Made by a program: the position numbers and the translations under genes
Notes under the pieces: generated by a model
What the model was told of the DNA's origin: nothing
Databases searched by the model: none
What the model saw: only the letters and a program-made list of their open reading frames with translations
In this document: positions 8,911 to 18,670 of the stretch, piece by piece
How the letters are laid out: each line of letters starts with the position of its first letter
Position numbering within the stretch: the first letter of the stretch is position 1
Source of the DNA: Actinobacillus genomosp. 2
GTDB taxonomy: Bacteria > Pseudomonadota > Gammaproteobacteria > Enterobacterales > Pasteurellaceae
Length of the DNA stretch: 64,000 nucleotides
Assembly: GCF_029773605.1 (NCBI RefSeq)
Contig: NZ_CP103807.1
Span: 1,753,501-1,817,500 of the forward strand
Direction of reading: 5' to 3'

Positions 8911-10008
8911 ATGAAGCATAAGATATTACATTTTAGTCAGGTTCTTGGCGGTGTCGGTCGATATTTAGAGTTATATGATAAGTACATCGATAAAGATTCA
9001 TTTGAAAATATATATATCTTACCTATAGGTGCTTGGGAGGTGGCGGAAGCTCAAGATAAACGGTATATATTAAATATTGAACAATCATTTTCACCAATTA
9101 AATTGATCTCTAATGTTATAAAAATTAGAAATATCTTAAAAAAAGAAAGACCGGATATTTTTTATTTACATAGTTCATTTGCTGGTGTTATTGGACGTTT
9201 AGCTGCCATTGGAATGAGATGTAAAGTAATTTATAACCCTCATGGTTGGTCATTTAAGATGAATGTATCTAAGCTAAAGAAAACTTTTTATAAGATTATC
9301 GAAGGTGGTTTAGCTTTCTTAACCGATAAGTTTGTTCTAATTTCAAAATCGGAGTATGAGGCAGCACGTTCAATCGGTATTTCAGAGAAGAAATGTTGTC
9401 TTATATATAACGGTATTGAAACGACAAGAAAAACAGATATAGCAACAATACCTAGTTTAGATAATAAATATGTCATCGGAATGATTGGGCGTATAAGTGA
9501 ACAAAAAAATCCAATGTTTTTTGCTCAGTTTGCAAAAGAGATTCTTAAACAACATCCGAATACTTATTTTATTTTAGTTGGTGACGGCGAACAGCGAAAG
9601 CAGTTAGAAGAGTATTTAGAACGTAATAACTTGAATGATGCTTTCTATATTACGGGTTGGGTAACTAATCCTGAAAGTTACTTAAATTTATTTGACCAAG
9701 CGGTATTATTTTCAAAATGGGAAGGACTATGTCTTTCAGTCTGTGAGTATATGTTATATGAAAAACCTACATTAGTAAGTAATATTGGTGGTATTAACGA
9801 TCTTATTCAGAATGAAGTTAATGGCTTTACTATTGTTGAAGGCGATCTTAAGGAGGCGGTTAATAAGTCTAATAGATTAAGAAATGAGCCTAAAACTGTA
9901 GCTAAGTTTATTGAAGCCTCAAACATACTTATTCAAGAGAAATTTAATGCTCAAAAAATGGTAAATAGTTTAGAAAAACTTTTTATCAAATTATCAGAGA
10001 ATAAATAA
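8911..10008 (+). CDS. Glycosyltransferase family 4 (O-antigen)
   Basis: 365 residues, GT-B fold. The N-terminus MKHKILHFSQVLGGVGRYLELY has the glycine-rich start of group 1 transferases. The donor-binding half begins around VIGMIGRISEQKNPMFFAQF at about residues 187-206, has the VGDGEQRKQLE block, and carries a modified E-x7-E motif (KWEGLCLSVCEYM at about 271-283). It probably adds one sugar to the lipid-linked O-unit on the cytoplasmic face; donor and linkage cannot be read. The stop overlaps the next start (TAATG-type, 1 nt shared). It is AT-rich relative to the chromosome. Confidence 0.82.
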   Translation: MKHKILHFSQVLGGVGRYLELYDKYIDKDSFENIYILPIGAWEVAEAQDKRYILNIEQSFSPIKLISNVIKIRNILKKERPDIFYLHSSFAGVIGRLAAIGMRCKVIYNPHGWSFKMNVSKLKKTFYKIIEGGLAFLTDKFVLISKSEYEAARSIGISEKKCCLIYNGIETTRKTDIATIPSLDNKYVIGMIGRISEQKNPMFFAQFAKEILKQHPNTYFILVGDGEQRKQLEEYLERNNLNDAFYITGWVTNPESYLNLFDQAVLFSKWEGLCLSVCEYMLYEKPTLVSNIGGINDLIQNEVNGFTIVEGDLKEAVNKSNRLRNEPKTVAKFIEASNILIQEKFNAQKMVNSLEKLFIKLSENK

Positions 10009-10874
10009 TGAAAGAAAAATTTAGTTGCATTGTTGTTTGTTATAACCCCGATAATTCGGTGCTTGACAATCTCAAAAGCTATATTAGTTATGTGGGAAAA
10101 GTGATTGTAGTTGATAATTCAAATGTAGATAATTCTCAATTATTTTCTTCCCTTTCAGAAGACTTAATTTATATACCATTGTATAAAAATACGGGTATTG
10201 CCTATGCACTAAATATAGGAGTAGAAAAGTCCAAAGAATTAGGATATGAATATATCATTACTATGGATCAAGATAGTTCTTTTGCTACTAATCTAGTGGA
10301 TGTATATTCACATTATATAAGTAATTATCCTATAGATCAGATAGGAGCATTATCCCCAGTTTATATTACAGACAGGGGATTTAATCGAACAAGTAAAGAA
10401 GAATTTGAACAAATAAAAATTACTATGCAATCAGGTTCTATGTTCTTTGCTGATAAATTTGATGTAATTGGTTTTTTTGATAATGATCTGTTCTTAGATG
10501 TGGTTGATTGGGAATATTTCTTTAGAATTTATACATTAGGATATAAAACGATTCAATGTAATAAAGCAATACTGAAACATGCTCCAGCGGAAACGCTAAC
10601 GTTATTTAAAATAAAAGGAAAAACAATTGGCGTTGGAGTAGCTTCTCCAGTAAGGTATTACTATCAAATTAGAAATCTGCTTTGGTGTGTTTTACATAAA
10701 AAGAGTTTTTTTATGGTAAAAACAATAGCTTATAAATTTATTAAAATTCTATGTTTATTTAATAATAAAAAGCAATATTTATCATTTGCTTATATGGCTA
10801 TTAAAGACGCCTTTAATAATCGTTTAGGGGCATATGATACACTTTATTTAGAGAAATCTCGTAATGAAAAATGA
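10008..10874 (+). CDS. Glycosyltransferase family 2, rhamnosyltransferase type
   Basis: 288 residues, GT-A fold. The start FSCIVVCYNPDNSVLDNL, the VIVVDNSNVDN strand, NTGIAYALNIGVEKS and the TMDQDSSF block (where the DxD-like metal-binding acid lies) match the RfbF/WbbL-like rhamnosyltransferases. With rmlBADC downstream providing dTDP-L-rhamnose, transfer of rhamnose is the likely job, but this is inference from family and context. Very AT-rich. The end overlaps the next gene by 11 nt. Confidence 0.8.
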   Translation: MKEKFSCIVVCYNPDNSVLDNLKSYISYVGKVIVVDNSNVDNSQLFSSLSEDLIYIPLYKNTGIAYALNIGVEKSKELGYEYIITMDQDSSFATNLVDVYSHYISNYPIDQIGALSPVYITDRGFNRTSKEEFEQIKITMQSGSMFFADKFDVIGFFDNDLFLDVVDWEYFFRIYTLGYKTIQCNKAILKHAPAETLTLFKIKGKTIGVGVASPVRYYYQIRNLLWCVLHKKSFFMVKTIAYKFIKILCLFNNKKQYLSFAYMAIKDAFNNRLGAYDTLYLEKSRNEK

Positions 10875-11850
10875 TTTACCATTAATTAGTATTATTATTC
10901 CTATCTATAATGTTAAGCCTTATCTTGAAAAATGTATAAATAGTGTCTTAGAACAATCATATTCTAATCTTGAGATTATTTTAGTTGATGATGGTGCAAC
11001 TGATGGGTCTTCGCAAGTGTGTGATGAGTTTTCCGAGAAGTATGAAAATATTCAGGTAATTCATAAACAAAATGGTGGGCTATCCTCAGCAAGAAATGCT
11101 GGAATTGAAGTTATGAAGGGAGAATATGTATTTTTCTTAGATAGTGATGACTGGATTGCTCATGATATAATTTCTCAATTATATAACGATATGATTGAAT
11201 ATCATGCAGATATAACAGGAACTAGTTGTTATCAAGCATTTTCAAATGGTAACTTAGTATTAAATACAAACCTTGCTGAAAGACAAATTCTTTCAAAAAA
11301 AGATGCCTTACGTAGTTTCCTCTTTAATAATTATCTTACTCCTTGTGCATGGGGAAAATTGTATAAAACGAGTTTGTGGAAAGATGTAAGATTTCCAGAA
11401 GGTCGTTTATTTGAAGATCAACTTACTATTTATAAAGTTATCGAATTAGCAGAAACTATTATTTTTAATCCTATTCCAAAATATTTTTATTTTAAAAGGG
11501 CAGGCTCTATTGGCCATTCAGCTTTCTCTAAAAAAACCTATGACCTTTATGAGGCTATTAATGAACAATATGATGAAATAACTAAGCATCATCCTGATAT
11601 TGAATCTGATTTGGCGGTTGCTAAAATTACTTGGGAAATTGTATTTATTAATATGATGCTCAATTCAAATTATTCAGATCAAACGATAGTTGATAAAACA
11701 CGAGCTTTTGCAAGAAAGCGTATTTTAGATGTAATGAAATGTGAGTTTATCCCTAATTTACGAAAATTTCAGATTACTTTATTTGCATATAATTTTAGTT
11801 TATATAAAGTTTTATATGCAAGATATAAAAAGAAAAATCCATTATCTTAA
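10864..11850 (+). CDS. Glycosyltransferase family 2 (O-antigen)
   Basis: 328 residues. Classical GT2 N-terminal domain: LISIIIPIYNVKPYLEKCINSVLEQSY, EIILVDDGATDGSS, NGGLSSARNAG, and YVFFLDSDDWI with the DSDD metal-binding motif at about residues 95-98. The C-terminal half (FEDQLTIYKVIELA, then YFYFKRAGSIGHS) carries the ED motif that often acts as catalytic base. Enzymes of this shape add Gal, Glc, GlcNAc or GalNAc; the sugar cannot be called. It overlaps the upstream transferase by 11 nt and is AT-rich. Confidence 0.82.
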   Translation: MKNDLPLISIIIPIYNVKPYLEKCINSVLEQSYSNLEIILVDDGATDGSSQVCDEFSEKYENIQVIHKQNGGLSSARNAGIEVMKGEYVFFLDSDDWIAHDIISQLYNDMIEYHADITGTSCYQAFSNGNLVLNTNLAERQILSKKDALRSFLFNNYLTPCAWGKLYKTSLWKDVRFPEGRLFEDQLTIYKVIELAETIIFNPIPKYFYFKRAGSIGHSAFSKKTYDLYEAINEQYDEITKHHPDIESDLAVAKITWEIVFINMMLNSNYSDQTIVDKTRAFARKRILDVMKCEFIPNLRKFQITLFAYNFSLYKVLYARYKKKNPLS

Positions 11851-11874
11851 TTATTGATTTTAGCGGTTGTTACA

Positions 11875-12552
11875 ATGATACCTAAAAAAATTCATTATTG
11901 TTGGTTTGGTGGAAATCCATTGCCTAAAAGTGTGAAAAAATGTATTGAATCTTGGAAAAAATATTGTCCAGATTACGAGATTATCGAGTGGAATGAATCT
12001 AATTACAATGTGCATAAGAACCTTTTTATAAAAGAAGCTTATGAGAAAAAAAAGTTTGCATTTGTTTCAGATTATGCTCGTTTAGATGTGGTTTATTCTG
12101 AAGGTGGGATTTATTTAGATACTGATGTTGAGTTGATAAAACCTATAGATGATTTATTAGCTCATAGTTGTTTTTTAGCATCTGAATCCATTGATGATGT
12201 TGCTACAGGATTAGGTTTTGGAGCAGAAAAAGGACATTGGTTTATTGCAGAAAATATGAGTGTCTATGAAAATATGCACTTTAATATGGAAAATATTATT
12301 ACCTGTGTAGAGATTACTACTAAATTATTAATAGAAAAAGGTTTTTCTTCTAGTGACGAAGTCCAACAAATAAATGATATTGTAATTTACCCAACAGAGT
12401 ATTTTTGTCCATTAAATTATAAGACTCATGAATTGCATATAAAACAGAATACTTATTCTATACACCATTACGATGCAACTTGGCAAAGCCCTCTTATGAA
12501 ATTTAAAACAAAAATTAAGTATATATTGTGTTTAGCCGGAATAATAAAATGA
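11875..12552 (+). CDS. GT32-like glycosyltransferase (DXD sugar-binding region)
   Basis: 225 residues from the ATG at 11875, where the MIPKKIHYCWFGG family start lies. A TTG at 11854 would add only seven unconvincing residues. IPKKIHYCWFGGNPLP, the W-x-x-Y-x-P-D-Y-E-I-I-E-W-N block, AFVSDYARLDVVYSEGGIYLDTDVE and the DxD at about residues 82-84 are the hallmarks of the Gly_transf_sug/OCH1-like family, which is widespread in O-antigen and capsule loci. Acceptor and donor are unknown. The stop overlaps the next start (ATGA at 12549). AT-rich. Confidence 0.82.
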   Translation: MIPKKIHYCWFGGNPLPKSVKKCIESWKKYCPDYEIIEWNESNYNVHKNLFIKEAYEKKKFAFVSDYARLDVVYSEGGIYLDTDVELIKPIDDLLAHSCFLASESIDDVATGLGFGAEKGHWFIAENMSVYENMHFNMENIITCVEITTKLLIEKGFSSSDEVQQINDIVIYPTEYFCPLNYKTHELHIKQNTYSIHHYDATWQSPLMKFKTKIKYILCLAGIIK

Positions 12553-13685
12553 ACTCCTTAGTATATAGAATAGATATTAGAACACTTATTTTTTCTATTT
12601 TTTATTTTACTTTTTTAGTATCAGATTTTTTATTATTAGCTCAAGATGGCACTATTACAAAAGATATCATCAAATGGGTTAAATTATTCTCATTATTGCC
12701 ATTGTTCTTATTAATATTTAAATTGCCTTTGAATCTCTTGATTTTAGGTTTTTTTACTATAATGATAAGTGCTTTTTATTCTATTTATACAGGAGATTCG
12801 TTTTTATTATATATATGTTTGCTGATGTCTTTTTCTTATAAAGTTAATTTTAACTTTTTATTCAAGATAGGATTATATCTTACTTCAATTCTAGTTGTTC
12901 TAATACTAACTTATTTCTTTTTTGAATATTTTCTGATTGGTGACAGTCATTTTGTATATGATGCGACCTATTGGTTTAAACGTTATACATTTAATTTTGA
13001 TAATCCTAATGCATTTCCTATGAGAATATTCATTTTTTTTATATTTTATATATTGCATGTAGGTAAGCTACGACTTTTTGATACATTTCTATTTGTTATA
13101 CTATTTGGAATAGTTTTCTATTTTTCAAATTCTAGAACTGCATTTTATATTTTTATTTTATGTGTCCTTACTATTCATTTTAACCAAGTTTTTAATGTGC
13201 TAAATAATACTTTTATTAAATTACTAATTAATAATTCAATTATATTTATAACTATTTTTTCAATTTGGTCGGCTATATATTATCAAGATTATTATTCCTA
13301 TTTAGAACCGATTAACCAAGTTTTATCTAAAAGAATATACTTTGCTAATGAGGCTTATAAGAGTTTAGGATTTGAATTTTACCCTAGGAATATTAAATGG
13401 TGGATAGAAGAATCTGATTGGCATATTATAGATAATGGATATGTATATTTATTTATTTCTGGTGGTCTTTTAGTAGGAAATTTATTTATATTTTCCATAA
13501 CTTGGCTTATGTATAGACTAAATAAACTTAACCTAAGTAATGAGGTAATATTATTAATGTTTTCTATGTTATATCTTTTATCTGAGAGTCATTTTATAAA
13601 TATATTTTACAATATACCTATTTTATTATTAGCTATTTTTATTAATAAAACTAATATTGTACGCTATTTGGAATGTAAAAAATGA
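12549..13685 (+). CDS. wzy: Putative O-antigen polymerase Wzy
   Basis: 378 residues from the ATG at 12549, which overlaps the previous stop as ATGA. A GTG at 12528 would extend it by seven codons. The protein is almost entirely hydrophobic, with ten or more predicted membrane segments. A larger polar loop sits in the second half (around YYQDYYSYLEPINQVLSKR to WWIEESDWHIIDNGYVYLF, about residues 240-305). This is the usual Wzy layout, with a big periplasmic loop. Wzy proteins share little sequence, so the call rests on topology and its place between the transferases and wzx. It would polymerise O-units at the periplasmic face. It is among the most AT-rich genes of the window. Confidence 0.72.
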   Translation: MNSLVYRIDIRTLIFSIFYFTFLVSDFLLLAQDGTITKDIIKWVKLFSLLPLFLLIFKLPLNLLILGFFTIMISAFYSIYTGDSFLLYICLLMSFSYKVNFNFLFKIGLYLTSILVVLILTYFFFEYFLIGDSHFVYDATYWFKRYTFNFDNPNAFPMRIFIFFIFYILHVGKLRLFDTFLFVILFGIVFYFSNSRTAFYIFILCVLTIHFNQVFNVLNNTFIKLLINNSIIFITIFSIWSAIYYQDYYSYLEPINQVLSKRIYFANEAYKSLGFEFYPRNIKWWIEESDWHIIDNGYVYLFISGGLLVGNLFIFSITWLMYRLNKLNLSNEVILLMFSMLYLLSESHFINIFYNIPILLLAIFINKTNIVRYLECKK

Positions 13686-15127
13686 ATAAAAACCTTGTAA
13701 ATAATAGTATTATGAGTTTTTTGCTTACAATATCTAATTTTATTTTTCCATTAATTACTTTTACTTATGCAGCAAGAATTTTGCAACCTGATAATATGGG
13801 AAAGTTTGCATTTTCTCTATCGGTTGTAGATTATCTATCTCTATTTGCTACATTTGGTGTTGTAGGTTATGGTGTTAGAGCTTGTGCAGAAGTAAGAAAC
13901 AATAAAGAAGAACTAACTAAAACGGTACAAGAAATTTTATTTATTAATATTTTTTTAGCTATTATTGCCTATCTTGTGATATTTCTTCTAATTAGCTATC
14001 AGCATGAATTTAGAGAAGATATTTTGTTATTCTTAATTATGTCTTCTTGTATTATCTTTAATGTGATAGGAATAGAATGGTTATATAAAAGTCTCGATGA
14101 ATATAGATACATTACAGTAAGAAGTATTCTATTAAAAATAATTTCATTAATAATGGTTTTATGTTTTGTTAAAGAAAAGGATGATTATCTACTTTTCGCA
14201 TTGTTTTTTGTTCTACCAATTTGTCTATCTTCATTGTTAAATATTATAAATTCAAGAAAAATATTGCTTTTTAAATTATTTAAACTTGATTTATTAAAGC
14301 ATATAAAGCCGATGTTTATTTTATTTTTAGTGACATTGTCTTATACATTATATGCTAATGTTAATGATGTACTATTAGCTACTGTAACTAATACAGAACA
14401 AGTTGGTTACTATAGTGTTGCTTTTAAAATAAAAGGTGCATTATTAGCTTTCATTACTAGTGCAAGTATGGTGTTTTTGCCACGATTAACAGAATATATT
14501 AAAAATAATCAAGATGCTGAATTTGTTAGTTTATTGAGAAAGTCTTTTGATCTAATCTTTTTTCTAGCTGTACCAATAACATTATTTTTCTTCTTATATG
14601 CTAGAGAAACAATGTTTTTATTATTTGGTGAAAAATATAACGCTTCAATTCTATTGTTAAAAGTTATGATATGGTCGGTATTCTTTGGTAGTTTAAATAG
14701 CATATTAAGTGTTCAAATCTTATTACCTTTAAAAAAAGACAAACAGTATTTATTTTCCATACTAAGTGGTGGGTGTATATCATTATTAATAAATTTTGTT
14801 TTTTTAGAAGAGCTTCAATCATTGAGTGCTTCTATCGCTGTTTTAGCCGCAGAAGTAACTATTTTAATTATTCAAATAATTATTTTGAGAGAATATTTTA
14901 TAAAAATTTTTAGTGTTCTAAATTATTTGAAGGTGATTGTATCTGCGTTATTTGCTATTTGTTTTGTTGATTGGATATCTGTTAATTTTATTACTGAAGT
15001 TAATTTTTTGATAGGTTATATTATGTCTATTTTGCTATTTTCTATTCTTTATTTAGCTTTTCTTTTTTTGAGCAAAGAACGATTTTTTAATGAAGTTGTT
15101 TTGTATCTAAAAAGTAGATTTGTTTAA
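13682..15127 (+). CDS. wzx: O-antigen flippase Wzx
   Basis: 481 residues with about 12-14 transmembrane helices, MATE/MOP flippase superfamily. It moves undecaprenyl-PP-linked O-units across the inner membrane. Family features are the N-terminal NNSIMSFLLTISNFIFPLITFTYAARIL with PDNMGKFAFSLSVVDY, and the central LATVTNTEQVGYYSVAFKI block, which is typical of RfbX/Wzx proteins. It starts with an ATGA overlap on wzy. AT-rich. The 179 bp after it separate it from the initiating transferase. Confidence 0.88.
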   Translation: MNKNLVNNSIMSFLLTISNFIFPLITFTYAARILQPDNMGKFAFSLSVVDYLSLFATFGVVGYGVRACAEVRNNKEELTKTVQEILFINIFLAIIAYLVIFLLISYQHEFREDILLFLIMSSCIIFNVIGIEWLYKSLDEYRYITVRSILLKIISLIMVLCFVKEKDDYLLFALFFVLPICLSSLLNIINSRKILLFKLFKLDLLKHIKPMFILFLVTLSYTLYANVNDVLLATVTNTEQVGYYSVAFKIKGALLAFITSASMVFLPRLTEYIKNNQDAEFVSLLRKSFDLIFFLAVPITLFFFLYARETMFLLFGEKYNASILLLKVMIWSVFFGSLNSILSVQILLPLKKDKQYLFSILSGGCISLLINFVFLEELQSLSASIAVLAAEVTILIIQIIILREYFIKIFSVLNYLKVIVSALFAICFVDWISVNFITEVNFLIGYIMSILLFSILYLAFLFLSKERFFNEVVLYLKSRFV

Positions 15128-15182
15128 TATAGTAAAGTGTTTTTATTTGACTCTCTCGATAATTTATCTAATGTTTTTAAAA

Positions 15183-15216
15183 TTAGACAGAAGATTTGGG
15201 GTTGTTATCTGTCTAA
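15183..15216. repeat. Inverted repeat between wzx and the WbaP-like gene
   Basis: TTAGACAG and CTGTCTAA are a perfect 8-bp inverted repeat with an 18-nt loop. No T run follows, so it is not an ordinary terminator. It could be an operator or an RNA structure in the leader of the downstream gene. Confidence 0.4.
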
Positions 15217-15306
15217 GAGTTAGAAGATAGTATTTATTTACATAATGTTGATAAATATCTTAATAGATTTAAATTGTAAGGTTGATTTTTAGTCTAGGAT
15301 TTTAGT

Positions 15307-16629
15307 ATGAGTAAGAAAAATATAGTTGCACAAACTTTGTTACTTAGCTTAGATTTGTTGCTAATTAGTATGGCAATTCTTTTATCTGTATTTATTCGAA
15401 ATAATATTCTACCGAATATTATGTTATTTGATTCTGTATCATATATAGAATATCTGACATATCCATTCCCTTATGTAGTTATTGTTGTATTGTTTATGTG
15501 GTTTGGTTTATATACAAGAAGATATGATTTATGGCAAGAATCATTATTTATTATTAAAATATGTTTTATCTCTTTTATTATTATTTTTGCAACCTTGGCA
15601 TTAGGTAAGAATATAGAATATTATTCTAGAGCAGTATTATTGTTTTCTCTATTTTTATCGGCAATATTTTTACCTTTGGGTCGTTATTTTCTTAAAAAAA
15701 CGTTATTTAAATTAGGATTTTGGAGAAAAAAAGTTAAGTTTATTGGTAATCTAAATGATAGTGAATTTGCACTTTTTAATTCGTCTCATATAGGATATGT
15801 TTTATCTGAAGATGATAAATATGATGTCGTATTTCTATCAAGTAATGATAAAAATGTTGCAGAGTTAAATGAATTAATTGAAAGTAATAAATTATTAAAT
15901 CGTGAAATTCTATTTATTCCTGTTTTGAATCAATATGATTTCACTCAATCAGTTTTATATAATAACTTTGATACAAGAGTAAATTTATTTACACTTGAGA
16001 ATAAATTGCTTGGAAGAAAAAGTAAGGTTTTAAAGCATTTATTGGATTATGCTTTAGTATTATCTACTTTGCCTTTTTGGGGGATGTTAATTTTAGTTGT
16101 TAGTATAAAATTAAAATTAGAAGAACCTACAGGAAAGATATTTTTTTTACAAAAGCGTTTAGGTAAAAATGGCAAGGTGTTCCATTGCTATAAATTTAGA
16201 ACAATGGTTTCAGATCAAAGTTTTATGGAACAATGGCTTATTGATAATCCTGAAGAAAAAACATATTACTCTGTGTATCATAAGTACATTAATGATCCTA
16301 GAATTACTAGATTAGGGCACTTTTTGCGAAGAACATCTTTGGATGAGTTACCCCAATTATTTAATGTACTTAAAGGGGATATGAGTTTAGTTGGAAATAG
16401 ACCTTATATGCTTGAGGAACAACAAAAAATGAAAGATGCTGCCAGTATTATTTTGATGTCAAAACCAGGAGTAACAGGTTTATGGCAAGTAAGTGGGCGG
16501 AGTGACGTTTCATTTGAAGAACGTTTACAGATTGATTCTTGGTATATTAAAAATTGGTCTATTTGGAATGACATCGTTATCTTATTCAAGACAATTGGTG
16601 TTGTATTAAGAAAAGATGGAGCATCTTAG
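15307..16629 (+). CDS. wbaP: Undecaprenyl-phosphate sugar phosphotransferase (WbaP type)
   Basis: 440 residues. The N-terminal third has four or five transmembrane helices, and the middle is a CoA-binding-like region. A re-entrant helix (LLDYALVLSTLPFWGMLILVVSIKL) precedes the catalytic domain at about residues 245-440. Catalytic-domain motifs of the polyprenyl glycosylphosphotransferase family are FFLQKRLGKNGKVFHCYKFRTM, RTSLDELPQLFNVLKGDMSLVGNRPY and KPGVTGLWQVSGRSDVSF. It starts O-unit synthesis by moving a sugar-1-phosphate to undecaprenyl phosphate. WbaP uses UDP-Gal, but a related specificity (WcaJ-like glucose) is possible. It is AT-rich and separate from both neighbours. Confidence 0.85.
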   Translation: MSKKNIVAQTLLLSLDLLLISMAILLSVFIRNNILPNIMLFDSVSYIEYLTYPFPYVVIVVLFMWFGLYTRRYDLWQESLFIIKICFISFIIIFATLALGKNIEYYSRAVLLFSLFLSAIFLPLGRYFLKKTLFKLGFWRKKVKFIGNLNDSEFALFNSSHIGYVLSEDDKYDVVFLSSNDKNVAELNELIESNKLLNREILFIPVLNQYDFTQSVLYNNFDTRVNLFTLENKLLGRKSKVLKHLLDYALVLSTLPFWGMLILVVSIKLKLEEPTGKIFFLQKRLGKNGKVFHCYKFRTMVSDQSFMEQWLIDNPEEKTYYSVYHKYINDPRITRLGHFLRRTSLDELPQLFNVLKGDMSLVGNRPYMLEEQQKMKDAASIILMSKPGVTGLWQVSGRSDVSFEERLQIDSWYIKNWSIWNDIVILFKTIGVVLRKDGAS

Positions 16630-16686
16630 TAATAATGGGTCATGATAATGTAATTAGATTAGCTATGTTATAGGTAGAGGTCATTA

Positions 16687-17751
16687 ATGAAAAAAATTTT
16701 AGTTACTGGCGGTGCAGGTTTTATTGGTTCTGCAGTGGTACGTCATATTATAAATAATACTCAAGATAGCGTAGTAAACGTGGATAAATTGACTTATGCA
16801 GGGAATTTAGAGTCTTTGCAAATGGTAGAAAATAATTCTCGCTATGTTTTTGAACAGGTGGATGTTTGTAATCGTGCGGGACTTGATCGCGTATTTACCC
16901 AACATCAGCCTGATGCAGTTATGCACTTAGCCGCAGAAAGCCACGTAGACCGTTCAATCGATGGACCGGCTGCTTTTATCGAAACAAATATTGTCGGTAC
17001 TTACACTTTGCTCGAAGCTGCTCGGCATTATTGGAATAGTTTAGATGCTGATAAAAAATCATTATTCCGTTTTCATCATATTTCTACGGATGAGGTATAT
17101 GGTGATTTAGAAGGTACAGAAGATTTGTTTACGGAAACGACGCCGTATTCTCCGTCTAGCCCATATTCTGCCTCTAAAGCGTCAAGTGATCATTTAGTCC
17201 GTGCTTGGCTTCGTACTTATGGATTACCTACGATTGTGACCAATTGTTCGAATAACTATGGTCCGTTCCATTTTCCTGAAAAATTAATTCCTTTAATGAT
17301 TTTAAATGCTTTAGAGGGCAAACCATTACCAGTTTATGGTAATGGCCAACAAATCCGTGACTGGTTATTTGTGGAAGATCATGCGAGAGCGTTGTACAAA
17401 GTTGTAACGGAAGGTAAAGTTGGAGAAACCTATAATATAGGCGGACATAATGAAAAAGCGAATATTGATGTTGTTCGTACTATTTGTAGTCTATTAGAAG
17501 AACTTGTACCAAATAAACCAGTTGGCGTGAAAAAATATGAAGATTTAATTACCTATGTGACGGATCGCCCAGGCCATGATGTTCGTTATGCAATTGACGC
17601 TACAAAGATCGGACGTGAATTAGGCTGGAAACCAGAAGAAACATTTGAAACCGGTATTCGTAAAACGGTTGAATGGTATTTGGATAATAAAGTGTGGTGG
17701 AGTCGTGTGTTAGATGGTTCTTATAATAGAGAGCGCTTAGGCTCTAATTAA
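16687..17751 (+). CDS. rmlB: dTDP-glucose 4,6-dehydratase
   Basis: 354 residues, full length. Second step of dTDP-L-rhamnose synthesis. NAD-binding [10 protein letters not shown] at about residues 8-17, [15 protein letters not shown] near 81-95, STDEVYGDL with the catalytic Thr-Asp-Glu, and [17 protein letters not shown] with the YxxxK pair are all present. Base composition returns to that of the host chromosome here. rmlA follows after 40 nt, and an uptake-like AAGCGGGTC lies in that gap. Confidence 0.97.
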   Translation: MKKILVTGGAGFIGSAVVRHIINNTQDSVVNVDKLTYAGNLESLQMVENNSRYVFEQVDVCNRAGLDRVFTQHQPDAVMHLAAESHVDRSIDGPAAFIETNIVGTYTLLEAARHYWNSLDADKKSLFRFHHISTDEVYGDLEGTEDLFTETTPYSPSSPYSASKASSDHLVRAWLRTYGLPTIVTNCSNNYGPFHFPEKLIPLMILNALEGKPLPVYGNGQQIRDWLFVEDHARALYKVVTEGKVGETYNIGGHNEKANIDVVRTICSLLEELVPNKPVGVKKYEDLITYVTDRPGHDVRYAIDATKIGRELGWKPEETFETGIRKTVEWYLDNKVWWSRVLDGSYNRERLGSN

Positions 17752-17791
17752 GACGTTTACAAGCGGGTCAATTTTTTAAAAGGTTTACAAA

Positions 17792-18670
17792 ATGAAAGGT
17801 ATTATTCTTGCGGGTGGTTCAGGTACTCGCCTTTATCCTATTACTCGAGGCGTATCAAAACAGCTCTTACCGGTATACGATAAGCCAATGATTTATTATC
17901 CCCTATCAGTGCTGATGCTTGCGGGTATCCGAGAGGTATTAATTATCACAACGCCTGAGGATAATGAGAGTTTTAAACGTTTATTAGGGGATGGTTCGGA
18001 TTTTGGTATCCAGCTTTCTTATGCCGTTCAGCCTAGCCCAGATGGTTTAGCACAAGCCTTTTTAATCGGTGAGAAATTTATTGGCAACGATAGTGTGTGT
18101 TTAGTACTTGGCGACAATATTTTCTACGGACAGCATTTTACCCAATCTCTCCAAGAGGCAGCAAAATCGGTAGAAACGAAAGGTGCAACCGTATTTGGTT
18201 ATCAAGTAAAAGATCCGGAACGTTTTGGTGTTGTAGAATTTGATGAGCATTTCCGTGCATTATCTATTGAGGAAAAACCGGCTAAACCTAAATCAAATTG
18301 GTCGGTAACGGGCTTATATTTCTATGATAACCGAGTAGTAGAATTTGCTAAACAGGTTAAACCATCAGCACGTGGCGAGTTAGAGATTACTACACTCAAT
18401 GAAATGTATCTAAATGATGGTTCGCTCAATGTACAATTATTAGGGCGAGGCTTTGCTTGGCTAGATACCGGTACACATGACAGCTTACATGATGCGGCTG
18501 CATTTGTGAAAACAGTACAAAATCTACAGAATTTACAGGTAGCGTGCTTAGAAGAAATTGCTTATCACAATGGCTGGTTATCACTTGAACAACTTGAAGC
18601 ATTAGCAAAACCGATGGCGAAAAATGAATATGGTCAATATTTGTTACGTTTAGCAAAAGGAACAAAATAA
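17792..18670 (+). CDS. rmlA: Glucose-1-phosphate thymidylyltransferase
   Basis: 292 residues. First step of dTDP-L-rhamnose synthesis, making dTDP-glucose from dTTP and glucose-1-phosphate. The nucleotide-binding start [17 protein letters not shown] is at residues 2-18, with [17 protein letters not shown] next. [11 protein letters not shown] holds the metal-binding Asp, and [22 protein letters not shown] is conserved. The stop overlaps the rmlD start by 1 nt (TAATG), so translation is coupled. Confidence 0.97.
   Translation: MKGIILAGGSGTRLYPITRGVSKQLLPVYDKPMIYYPLSVLMLAGIREVLIITTPEDNESFKRLLGDGSDFGIQLSYAVQPSPDGLAQAFLIGEKFIGNDSVCLVLGDNIFYGQHFTQSLQEAAKSVETKGATVFGYQVKDPERFGVVEFDEHFRALSIEEKPAKPKSNWSVTGLYFYDNRVVEFAKQVKPSARGELEITTLNEMYLNDGSLNVQLLGRGFAWLDTGTHDSLHDAAAFVKTVQNLQNLQVACLEEIAYHNGWLSLEQLEALAKPMAKNEYGQYLLRLAKGTK

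Noticed and set aside
11854..11874. TTG start for the GT32-like gene
   Set aside because: Family proteins begin with the IPKKIHYCWFGG block, directly after the ATG at 11875.
12528..12548. GTG start extending wzy upstream
   Set aside because: The ATG at 12549 overlaps the previous stop as ATGA, the coupling type seen throughout the cluster. The extension has no ribosome binding site of its own.
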